From Nocardioides sp. (GTDB lineage Bacteria; Actinomycetota; Actinomycetes; Propionibacteriales; Nocardioidaceae): a stretch of 5,278 bases of DNA. Location of the stretch: assembly GCA_023252065.1 (NCBI GenBank), contig JAHEXO010000202.1, positions 1-5,278 of the forward strand. The letters run 5' to 3'. Positions 1 to 4,575 of this stretch are shown in pieces (within the stretch, counting starts at the first letter, position 1; each line of letters begins with the position of its first letter). The translations under genes and the position numbers were made by a program. The notes beneath the pieces were generated by a model. The model was not told where the DNA came from. It made no database searches and saw only the letters and a program-made list of their open reading frames with translations.

Positions 1-99
1 CTGGTGATGCTGGTCGTCGGGGTGGAGCCGGTCGTCGTGGGCCCGGTGGCACCAGGCCGGGCACTCCGGGTCGCGATCGAGCTCCTCGTGGTCGTGCAT
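1..99 (-). CDS. Small Cys/His-rich protein, DUF6907-like (N-terminal part, truncated by window edge)
   Basis: The minus strand is open from an ATG at 99-97 to the left edge, giving 33 residues with no stop. The peptide contains CPAWC (residues 13-17), H21, an HPDD segment (26-29) and HHQ at the end of the visible part. This CPxWC...H...HP.D..H pattern resembles short actinobacterial proteins grouped as DUF6907, whose function is unknown. The spaced Cys and His residues could bind a metal, which is inference. A purine-rich GGGGACAGG directly precedes the ATG on the minus strand and can serve as a ribosome binding site. The gene is divergent from the XRE regulator at 259, a plausible regulator-target arrangement. 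The remainder lies outside the window, so length and C-terminus are unknown. The plus-strand reading of the same bases has no recognisable domain. Confidence 0.6.
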   Translation of the reverse strand, partial: MHDHEELDRDPECPAWCHRAHDDRLHPDDQHHQ

Positions 100-130
100 C
101 CTGTCCCCATCGGTCGAACCCCCACGCGCG

Positions 131-136
131 AACCTA
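131..136 (-). promoter_or_regulatory. Candidate -10 element for the divergent DUF6907-like gene
   Basis: The minus strand reads TAGGTT, matching the actinobacterial TANNNT -10 pattern. It lies about 30 bases upstream of the ATG at 99, leaving room for a short leader with the purine-rich ribosome site. No convincing -35 hexamer sits at 16-18 bases, so this is only a candidate. Confidence 0.25.
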
Positions 137-174
137 GACGGGTCATCCGACAACCGGGCGCGGGTCCGGCCGAG

Positions 175-183
175 TTGTCCACA
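175..183 (+). promoter_or_regulatory. DnaA-box-like 9-mer TTGTCCACA
   Basis: The 9-mer matches the preferred DnaA box of high-GC actinobacteria such as Streptomyces and mycobacteria. A weaker relative, CTGTCCCCA (7 of 9), lies at 101-109. Both are in the gap between the divergent small protein and the XRE regulator. There is no box cluster and no dnaA or dnaN gene, so this is not an origin. It could be a DnaA-titrating or regulatory site, or a chance match. Confidence 0.35.
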
Positions 184-210
184 GACGACCCGGGCCCACC
201 TCGGAATTGC

Positions 211-222
211 CATACGGGTATG
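211..222. promoter_or_regulatory. Perfect short palindrome CATAC-GG-GTATG, candidate operator
   Basis: Two 5-base arms are exact reverse complements around a 2-base centre. The site is in a locally AT-rich part of an otherwise GC-rich divergent gap, 37 bases before the XRE start codon. XRE-family proteins usually bind short dyads of this size, often in their own promoter, so autoregulation and control of the divergent gene are plausible. The TATGAC in its right half (219-224) could double as a poor -10 element. Binding is inferred only from position and symmetry. Confidence 0.3.
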
Positions 223-258
223 ACCGGCGTCCGGCCGGAGCGGCAGCAGAATCGGAGC

Positions 259-543
259 ATGCCGGTGCAACGACGTCAGGGACCGCCGACCTGGGAGGAG
301 TTCGGGAAGGAGATCGGGGTGCGGCTCCAGCGGGCCCGCGAGCGACAGGGCCTGAGCCAGGAGCGGACCGCTCACCTGGCCGGGATCGCCTCCTACACCT
401 ACCAGAAGTTCGAAAAGGGCGAGTCACGGCCGGGCTCCCCGCTCAACCCCCGGCTCTCGACGCTGCTCGCGCTCTGCCACGTCCTGGAGGTCCGGCTCGA
501 GGACCTGGTGCCGGACGAGGCGCCGGAGCCGGCCGAGCGATGA
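259..543 (+). CDS. XRE-family helix-turn-helix transcriptional regulator
   Basis: This 94-residue protein is essentially one Cro/C1-type DNA-binding domain. A lead helix (about 15-29) is followed by LSQERTAHLAGI (32-43) and the recognition segment ASYTYQKFEKGES (44-56). LSQE, the Y.Q.FEKGE pattern and the closing LCHVLEVRLEDLVP (72-85) are typical of HTH_3/HTH_31 proteins. No ligand-binding or protease domain follows, so it probably acts as a simple dimeric repressor or activator in the cytosol. The ATG at 259 was chosen because the domain starts soon after it. An in-frame ATG at 220 would add 13 residues but falls inside the palindrome. Longer extensions only read through the divergent gene. 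No good Shine-Dalgarno is visible. The TGA stop lies in the first unit of a 15-bp tandem repeat leading to the methyltransferase. Targets are unknown. Confidence 0.85.
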   Translation: MPVQRRQGPPTWEEFGKEIGVRLQRARERQGLSQERTAHLAGIASYTYQKFEKGESRPGSPLNPRLSTLLALCHVLEVRLEDLVPDEAPEPAER

Positions 544-594
544 CGGGCTGAGCGATGACGGGCTCACCGATGACGGGCCGACCGATGAACGGGC
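535..594 (+). repeat. 15-bp tandem repeat, about four units, across the XRE/methyltransferase junction
   Basis: Units start at 535, 550, 565 and 580. The first two are identical (GAGCGATGACGGGCT), the third differs at a few bases and the fourth is more degenerate, with an inserted base after GATGA. Each unit carries an ATGA or near-identical start/stop overlap. The XRE stop is the TGA of the first unit, and a further GATGA just past the array holds the methyltransferase start. Only that last ATG is in the methyltransferase frame. The period is a multiple of three, but because most of the array lies after the XRE stop, copy changes would mainly alter intergenic spacing. Confidence 0.85.
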
Positions 595-595
595 G

Positions 596-1396
596 ATGAC
601 CCGCGTGAGCTACACCCACGGGCACTCCGAGAGCGTCCTGCGCTCGCACCGGGCCCGGACGGCGGCGAACAGCGCGGCGTACCTCCTCCCGCACCTGAGG
701 CCGACCGACCGGCTGCTCGACGTCGGCTCCGGCCCGGGCACGATCACCGCCGACCTGGCGGGACTGGTCGCCGAGGTGGTGGCCGTCGAGGTCGACGAGG
801 GCGCCGCGGCACTGACCCGAGCGGGCCTGGCCGAGCGTGGCGTGGCGAACGCCGAGGTGCGGGTGGGCGACGTGCACGCCCTCGACCTGCCCGGAGCGTC
901 GTTCGACGTCGTGCACGCCCACCAGGTGCTGCAGCACGTCGCCGACCCGGTGGCTGCCCTGCGGGAGATGGCGCGGGTGACCCGGCCCGAGGGAGTGATC
1001 GCGGTGCGCGACAGCGACTACGCCGCCTTCGCGTGGTACCCCCGCCTGCCCGGTCTGGACCGATGGCTGGCTCTCTACGAGGAGGCGGCCCGCGCCAACG
1101 GCGGTGAGCCGGACGCCGGGCGCCACCTGCTCGCCTGGGCGCACGCGGCCGGGCTCTCCGACGTCGAGGTGAGCGCCACTGCCTGGTGCTTCGCCACGCC
1201 CGAGACCCGCGCCTGGTGGGGAGGCATGTGGGCCGACCGGATAACCGGCTCGGCCCTGGGCGACCAGCTCGTGCGAGAGGGCCGGGCCGCGCAGGCCGAG
1301 CTCGCCGAGGTCGCCGGCGCCTGGCGGGAATGGGCGGCGCATCCCGACGGCTGGATCTCGATCCCGCACGGGGAGCTGCTGGCGAGCGTCGGCTGA
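596..1396 (+). CDS. Class I SAM-dependent methyltransferase
   Basis: The 266-residue protein is a Rossmann-fold methyltransferase of the Methyltransf_11/UbiE-like type. Motif I is LLDVGSGPGT (40-49), the glycine-rich SAM loop. VVAVEVDEG (61-69) supplies the acidic residue that normally contacts the SAM ribose. GDVHALDLP (91-99) and FDVVHAHQVLQHVADP (103-118) are motifs II-III, followed by REMARVTRPEGVIAV (123-137). The C-terminal half (about 140-266) is rich in Trp and Tyr and probably forms the substrate lid. The substrate cannot be read from sequence; small-molecule methylation is more likely than DNA or rRNA methylation because no such target motifs are present. The ATG at 596 places motif I at the usual distance from the N-terminus; GTG at 605 is an alternative. 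No clear ribosome site is visible, so coupling to the upstream XRE gene through the ATGA-bearing repeat is possible. Confidence 0.88.
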   Translation: MTRVSYTHGHSESVLRSHRARTAANSAAYLLPHLRPTDRLLDVGSGPGTITADLAGLVAEVVAVEVDEGAAALTRAGLAERGVANAEVRVGDVHALDLPGASFDVVHAHQVLQHVADPVAALREMARVTRPEGVIAVRDSDYAAFAWYPRLPGLDRWLALYEEAARANGGEPDAGRHLLAWAHAAGLSDVEVSATAWCFATPETRAWWGGMWADRITGSALGDQLVREGRAAQAELAEVAGAWREWAAHPDGWISIPHGELLASVG

Positions 1397-1575
1397 CGGG
1401 TGGTCCGCAGAGGGGCGCGGGGGACCTGGCAACAACCTGACTGGCCCGCTGACCTGCGGCGTTTCGGCAAACTGCCGGTGAATTCCGCGTAACGTTCCGA
1501 CGCAATGGCGACATGTTCGCATGAGTGGCCACCGGGGGATAGCCGCGACCCGTCCTGACAGATTGGTGTCTTCGC
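1397..1575 (+). promoter_or_regulatory. Non-coding gap, probable promoter region of the DUF4956-VTC-LTD operon
   Basis: This 179-base gap has no coding potential that resembles a protein. Its middle (about 1461-1520) is visibly more AT-rich than its surroundings, as expected of a promoter. TTCCG occurs twice at 1483 and 1495, 12 bases apart. On the minus strand, ATTCACC (1483-1477) and GTTTGCC (1472-1466) form an 11-base-period pair loosely resembling Streptomyces PHO-box units (GTTCACC). Just after the methyltransferase stop, GGTCC (1402-1406) and GGACC (1422-1426) could pair, but the stem is too short to call a terminator. No confident -35/-10 pair was found. Confidence 0.35.
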
Positions 1576-2208
1576 ATGCTGCTCCACCTCACCCCGGTGA
1601 CGCGACACATCGCGCAGGCCATGGTCGTCGACCTGGTCGCGATCGCGATCATCGCGTTCGCCGTCTACTACCGCCGCCACCGACGCTCCGACCTCGCCCT
1701 GGCCTACGTGGTCCTCAACATCAGCCTCTTCTCCATCGCCGTGCTGATCGTCAGCGAGACCAAGATCGGTCTCGCCTTCGGGTTCGGGCTCTTCGCCATC
1801 TTGTCGATCATCCGGCTGCGCTCCGAGCCGATCGCGCCCGAGGAGGGCGCCTACTACTTCGTCGCGCTGGTCCTGGGGCTGATCAACGGCATGCAGTTCC
1901 ACAACGCCGTCGTCGCGCGGTTCCTCACCGTCGCCCTGGTGCTGGTCATGGTCGTGCTCGACAACGCGATCGTGCTGCCGCGCGCCCGGCGACAGGTGGT
2001 CACCCTCGACATGGTCTACCCCAACGAGGCGCAGATGCGGGTGGACCTCGAGGCGCGGCTCGGGGGCAAGGTCAAGCGCCTCTTCGTCAAGGAGACCGAC
2101 TACGTCCGCGACATGACCGTCGTCGACGTGCGCTACGTGCCGGTGACGCGCCCACCTCGCAGGTCGCGCGTTCGAGTAGCGCGTGACGAGCACGAGGTCA
2201 TCGCGTGA
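1576..2208 (+). CDS. DUF4956 family integral membrane protein
   Basis: The 210-residue protein has hydrophobic segments at about 15-31, 41-60, 65-80, 93-106 and 112-136, then a soluble C-terminal domain (about 137-210). The stretch GLAFGFGLFAILSIIRLRSE (65-84) is the hallmark of DUF4956, a family whose genes commonly lie beside VTC-domain genes in bacteria. Its biochemical role is unknown. By analogy with yeast VTC, where the polymerase works with a membrane subunit, it may anchor the VTC-like protein or form an export path; this is inference. The ATG at 1576 has only a weak GGTG (1565-1568) as ribosome site, and an in-frame ATG at 1621 would still keep the first membrane segment. The tail is basic (PPRRSRVRVAR, 193-203), which could attract the acidic N-terminus of the next protein. 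The stop overlaps the next start by 4 bases (GTGA). Confidence 0.87.
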   Translation: MLLHLTPVTRHIAQAMVVDLVAIAIIAFAVYYRRHRRSDLALAYVVLNISLFSIAVLIVSETKIGLAFGFGLFAILSIIRLRSEPIAPEEGAYYFVALVLGLINGMQFHNAVVARFLTVALVLVMVVLDNAIVLPRARRQVVTLDMVYPNEAQMRVDLEARLGGKVKRLFVKETDYVRDMTVVDVRYVPVTRPPRRSRVRVARDEHEVIA

Positions 2209-3119
2209 CTGCCCTGCCGCGGGACGAGGCCTTCGACGACGAGGCGTTCGACGACGAGGCCTTCGACGAGGAGGCCTTCGACGACGAGGACCTCGGGCCC
2301 GCGACCGCTGCCCGCGACCGGGTCGCAGCGGCCGTCAAGGTGCTCCCGGCCGTCGACCTGCGGACCATGGAGTCCGGCGCTGCACTGCTCAGCCGCATCG
2401 ACCGCAAGTACGTCGTGCCGGTGGCGACCCTCGAGCGCCTCGTCACCGAGCTGCAGAGCCGGGACGACTGGGCGGCTCTCGAGATCGACGGCCGTCGCCT
2501 CTTCGGCTACGAGTCGATCTACTTCGACACCCCCGACCTCGCGACGTACCGCGCTCACCTGCAGCGGCGTCGGCGTCGCTACAAGGTGCGGGTGCGGCGC
2601 TATGTCGACAGCGGGCAATGCATGCTCGAGGTGAAGCGCAAGGGCGTCCGCGGGCTCACCGTCAAGGAGCGCCAGCCGCACGACGTGTTCCGGCGCGCCG
2701 ATCTCGGCGAGCCGGGCCGTCGCTTCGTCGCCGAGGCCGTCGGCGGAGTCGGCGCTGCAGGCCGCCGGCTGACGGTGGCCGACCTCGAGCCGGTCGTCAC
2801 CACCACCAACCAGCGCGCCACGATGACCTCGCTCGTTGGTCACGCCCGGCTCACCGTCGACACCGACCTGGTCTGCGGCTGGGACGACCGGCACGTCGCC
2901 CTTCGCCCCGGCTACGTCGTGCTGGAGAGCAAGGTCGAGGGCCATGCGGCGACCGTCGACCGGCTGCTGCGCTCGATGGGGGAGCGGCCGGTCGTGATCA
3001 GCAAGTACTGCCTCGGCGTCGCCTCTCTCGGCCTCGACGTCCCGAGCAACCCCTGGCGCCGGACCCTCCGGTCCTACTTCGACAGCTGCGCGGGTCCGTC
3101 CCCCTGCCTGACCCACTGA
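2205..3119 (+). CDS. VTC-domain protein, polyphosphate-polymerase-like (triphosphate tunnel fold)
   Basis: This 304-residue protein carries a VTC domain, the fold that in yeast Vtc4 makes polyphosphate from ATP. The usual charged tunnel residues are visible in order: RKY (67-69), YFDT (106-109), the basic strand YKVRVRRY (126-133), LEVKRK (141-146), K154 and R156, R204, RLTVDT (215-220), VLESK (239-243, the acidic residue expected to hold metal) and SKY (266-268). No SPX domain or membrane segment is present. The N-terminus is instead an acidic repeat, (DEAFD)x4 at residues 7-26. GTG at 2205 is favoured because GAGG lies 7 bases upstream and it overlaps the DUF4956 stop; ATG at 2367 (residue 55) would drop the repeat. 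Translational coupling with DUF4956 suggests a complex at the membrane. The bacterial family is commonly annotated as polyphosphate polymerase-like, but activity cannot be assumed. Confidence 0.87.
   Translation: MTALPRDEAFDDEAFDDEAFDEEAFDDEDLGPATAARDRVAAAVKVLPAVDLRTMESGAALLSRIDRKYVVPVATLERLVTELQSRDDWAALEIDGRRLFGYESIYFDTPDLATYRAHLQRRRRRYKVRVRRYVDSGQCMLEVKRKGVRGLTVKERQPHDVFRRADLGEPGRRFVAEAVGGVGAAGRRLTVADLEPVVTTTNQRATMTSLVGHARLTVDTDLVCGWDDRHVALRPGYVVLESKVEGHAATVDRLLRSMGERPVVISKYCLGVASLGLDVPSNPWRRTLRSYFDSCAGPSPCLTH
2223..2282 (+). repeat. 15-bp tandem repeat encoding (DEAFD)x4
   Basis: Four exact-length units start at 2223, 2238, 2253 and 2268. The consensus is GACGAGGCCTTCGAC, with one changed base in unit 2 and GAG replacing the first GAC in unit 4. 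A fifth, decayed unit follows at 2283. All units are in frame, so gain or loss of a unit changes the protein by five residues without a frameshift. Near-identity at the DNA level, not just the protein level, indicates recent slippage-type expansion. Confidence 0.93.
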
Positions 3120-3149
3120 CCCACCCGACACCCGACCACCCGTTGCTCC

Positions 3150-3155
3150 AAGGAG
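3150..3155 (+). promoter_or_regulatory. Strong ribosome binding site for the LTD protein
   Basis: AAGGAG lies four bases before the ATG at 3160. It is the clearest Shine-Dalgarno in the DUF4956-VTC-LTD set, suggesting the secreted protein is translated independently and perhaps at a higher level than the two upstream genes. The 40-base gap after VTC shows no obvious promoter, so co-transcription is likely. Confidence 0.75.
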
Positions 3156-3159
3156 TGCC

Positions 3160-3594
3160 ATGTCCAAGCGCCTCGTCCTCGTCGCCACCCTGCTCGGCGT
3201 CACAGCGCCGTTCGTCACCGCCTCGCCCGCCCTGGCGGCGAGTCCGGTGAAGATCGCCAAGATCCACTACGGCCAGACCGGCACCAACCTGAACACCGAG
3301 TACATCGTGTTCAAGAACAGGTCGTCGCGCACCGTGCAGATGAAGGGCTGGGAGATCATCTCGGCGCCGAGCACCGACAACCAGCACTACTTCTTCCCCG
3401 GCACCAAGGTCGGCCCCGGCAAGACCGTCACGCTCTACACCGGCAAGGGCACCAACAGCCCCGGCAAGCGCTACTGGAAGGCGACCACGCCGCGCTGGAA
3501 CGACAGCGGTGACAAGGCGGTGCTGAAGAACGCCTCCGGCACCACCGTCGACACCTGTCAGTACGCAGGCGGGGGCACGACGGCGTTCTGCTGA
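3160..3594 (+). CDS. Secreted stand-alone lamin-tail-domain (LTD) protein
   Basis: The 144-residue protein begins with a Sec signal peptide: MSKR, a hydrophobic core (about 5-20) and an ALA-A cleavage site near residue 27. The rest is one lamin tail domain, an Ig-like beta sandwich. Support comes from VKIAKIHYG, the N..YIVFKN strand, a short loop and MKGWEI, then VGPGKTVTLYTGKGTNS and WNDSGDKAVLKNASGTTVDTCQY. WN.sGD.a.L.n..G is the strongest family signature. C133 and C144 are the only two cysteines in the mature protein and could form a disulfide at the C-terminus, fitting an extracytoplasmic location. Bacterial LTDs occur in surface nucleases, CotH-type proteins and cell-wall proteins, and on their own are thought to act as binding modules; no catalytic residues are seen. 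Its place after DUF4956 and VTC suggests it serves the same pathway outside the membrane. Confidence 0.85.
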   Translation: MSKRLVLVATLLGVTAPFVTASPALAASPVKIAKIHYGQTGTNLNTEYIVFKNRSSRTVQMKGWEIISAPSTDNQHYFFPGTKVGPGKTVTLYTGKGTNSPGKRYWKATTPRWNDSGDKAVLKNASGTTVDTCQYAGGGTTAFC

Positions 3595-3620
3595 CCGCCG
3601 TACCGGCGTGAGGAGGGCCA

Positions 3621-3653
3621 CCCGAAGATAGGTTAGGCAAACCTAACTTCGGG
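3621..3653. repeat. 33-bp inverted repeat enclosing the iron box
   Basis: The outer arms CCCGAAG (3621-3627) and CTTCGGG (3647-3653) are exact reverse complements. Inside them the iron box is itself a near-perfect dyad. Over the full 33 bases only two position pairs fail (3628/3646 and 3635/3639). A small perfect hairpin, CGCCG-TAC-CGGCG (3596-3608), also sits directly after the LTD stop. In RNA the large dyad would form a long stem and may terminate the upstream operon, although only TTGTT follows instead of a clean U-tract. Confidence 0.8.
3628..3646. promoter_or_regulatory. IdeR/DmdR-type iron box upstream of efeU
   Basis: ATAGGTTAGGCAAACCTAA matches 17 of 19 positions of the actinobacterial iron-box consensus TTAGGTTAGGCTAACCTAA, the site bound by Fe2+-loaded IdeR/DmdR/DtxR repressors. 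It lies 24 bases before the efeU start and overlaps where the -35 region would be, so repression under iron sufficiency is the expected outcome. The downstream iron-uptake genes support this strongly. Confidence 0.93.
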
Positions 3654-3657
3654 TTGT

Positions 3658-3663
3658 TAGGGT
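3658..3663 (+). promoter_or_regulatory. Candidate -10 element of efeU, placed for a leaderless transcript
   Basis: TAGGGT fits the actinobacterial TANNNT -10 pattern. Exactly seven bases separate it from the ATG at 3671, so transcription would begin at or next to the start codon. The -35 region then falls within the iron box (TTAGGC at 3633-3638, spacer 19), which explains repressor control. No good Shine-Dalgarno precedes the ATG, as expected for a leaderless mRNA. Confidence 0.55.
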
Positions 3664-3670
3664 GGCGGCC

Positions 3671-4552
3671 ATGCTCGGCAACTACCTGATCGGCCTGCGC
3701 GAGGGGCTCGAGGCCTCCCTGGTCGTCACGATCCTGGTCGCCTACCTGGTCAGGTCCGACCGGCGCCACCTGCTCCCACGGATCTGGGCCGGCGTCGCGC
3801 TGGCGGTCGCCGTCAGCCTGGCCTTCGGCGCGCTGCTGACCTTCGGGCCGCGCGGGCTCACCTTCGAGGCACAGGAGGCGATCGGCGGCACGCTGTCGAT
3901 CTTGGCCGTCGTCCTCGTGACCTGGATGATCTTCTGGATGGCACGGGCCGCGCGGGGGCTCGGCGGCGAGCTCCGCGGGCGCATCGACATCGCGGCCGAG
4001 GGCGGTCGCTGGTCGCTGGCCGCGGTCGCCGCGCTCGCGGTCGGGCGCGAGGGCCTGGAGACGGCGCTGTTCCTGTGGGCCGCCACCCAGACGGCCACCA
4101 CCGGCACCGTCACCTCGGTGCCGGCCTGGCAGCCGATCACCGGCGCAGTGCTGGGCCTGGCCACGGCGGTGGCGCTCGGCCACCTGCTCTACCGCGGCGC
4201 CGTCCGGATCAACCTCACCCGCTTCTTCACCTGGACCGGCGGCTTCCTGATCGTGGTCGCCGCCGGCGTGCTCGGCTACGGCGTGCACGACCTCCAGGAG
4301 GCCGGCATCCTGCCGGGCCTGAACAACCTCGCCTGGGACGCCTCGGGCACCGTCGACGAGAGCAGCTGGTACGGCGCGCTGCTCAAGGGCGTCCTCAACT
4401 TCTCCGCCCAGACCCCCTGGCTCCAGATGGGCGTCTGGACGCTCTACCTCGCGGTGACGATGACCTTCTTCGTCCGCGGCGTCCGCCGGCGGGGCTATGC
4501 CCAGGCCGCACCGGCCGCCGCCGCGTCGTCACCCGACCGCCAGCCCGCGTGA
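3671..4552 (+). CDS. efeU: FTR1-family iron permease EfeU
   Basis: The 293-residue inner-membrane protein moves iron into the cytosol as part of the EfeUOB importer. Both REXXE iron-ligand motifs of the FTR1 family are present: REGLE at 10-14 in the first membrane helix and REGLE at 126-130 in the fourth. Seven hydrophobic segments can be seen, at about 5-26, 37-58, 68-90, 115-138, 155-173, 186-205 and 250-270. A basic cytosolic tail (RGVRRRG, 269-275) follows the last. Length is normal for the family. The ATG at 3671 was chosen because it puts the first REGLE where homologues have it; GTG at 3662 would add three residues but overlaps the predicted -10 element. The iron box just upstream indicates repression by iron. 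efeO follows after 23 bases in the same operon. Confidence 0.95.
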   Translation: MLGNYLIGLREGLEASLVVTILVAYLVRSDRRHLLPRIWAGVALAVAVSLAFGALLTFGPRGLTFEAQEAIGGTLSILAVVLVTWMIFWMARAARGLGGELRGRIDIAAEGGRWSLAAVAALAVGREGLETALFLWAATQTATTGTVTSVPAWQPITGAVLGLATAVALGHLLYRGAVRINLTRFFTWTGGFLIVVAAGVLGYGVHDLQEAGILPGLNNLAWDASGTVDESSWYGALLKGVLNFSAQTPWLQMGVWTLYLAVTMTFFVRGVRRRGYAQAAPAAAASSPDRQPA

Positions 4553-4563
4553 CGTCCCCTCCC

Positions 4564-4571
4564 AGGAAGAG
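4564..4571 (+). promoter_or_regulatory. Ribosome binding site of efeO
   Basis: AGGAAGAG lies four bases before the ATG at 4576 in the short gap after efeU. It fixes the start, which also gives a complete lipoprotein signal. Confidence 0.7.
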
Positions 4572-4575
4572 ACCC

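Noticed and set aside
4..258. N-terminal extension of the XRE gene from GTG at 4
   Set aside because: The extra 85 residues have no recognisable domain, overlap the better-supported divergent small gene and the regulatory gap, and make the XRE protein far longer than a single HTH domain needs.
1402..1426. Terminator after the methyltransferase
   Set aside because: The GGTCC/GGACC arms are only five bases with a 15-base loop and no U-tract, too weak to call.
1511..1516. ACATGT palindrome and nearby sequence as a riboswitch
   Set aside because: A six-base palindrome is common by chance, and I could not match the gap to any known riboswitch core.
443..1522. Long minus-strand open frame antisense to the methyltransferase
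   Set aside because: It is a product of high GC content in the third codon position. The plus-strand methyltransferase has all family motifs, whereas this frame is low-complexity Arg/Pro/Gly sequence and its PVI repeats only mirror the 15-bp array.
535..2282. The two 15-bp tandem arrays (535-594 and 2223-2282) as copies of one repeat family
   Set aside because: They share only the period. The unit sequences are unrelated, so a common mobile origin is not supported.
2133..3260. Minus-strand frame of 375 codons opposite VTC
   Set aside because: It overlaps three well-supported genes, has no known domain and its Ser/Val repeats simply mirror the DEAFD-coding repeat.
3428..4288. Minus-strand frames opposite the LTD gene and efeU
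   Set aside because: Composition-driven shadows of efeU, whose two REGLE motifs and membrane segments prove the plus-strand reading.
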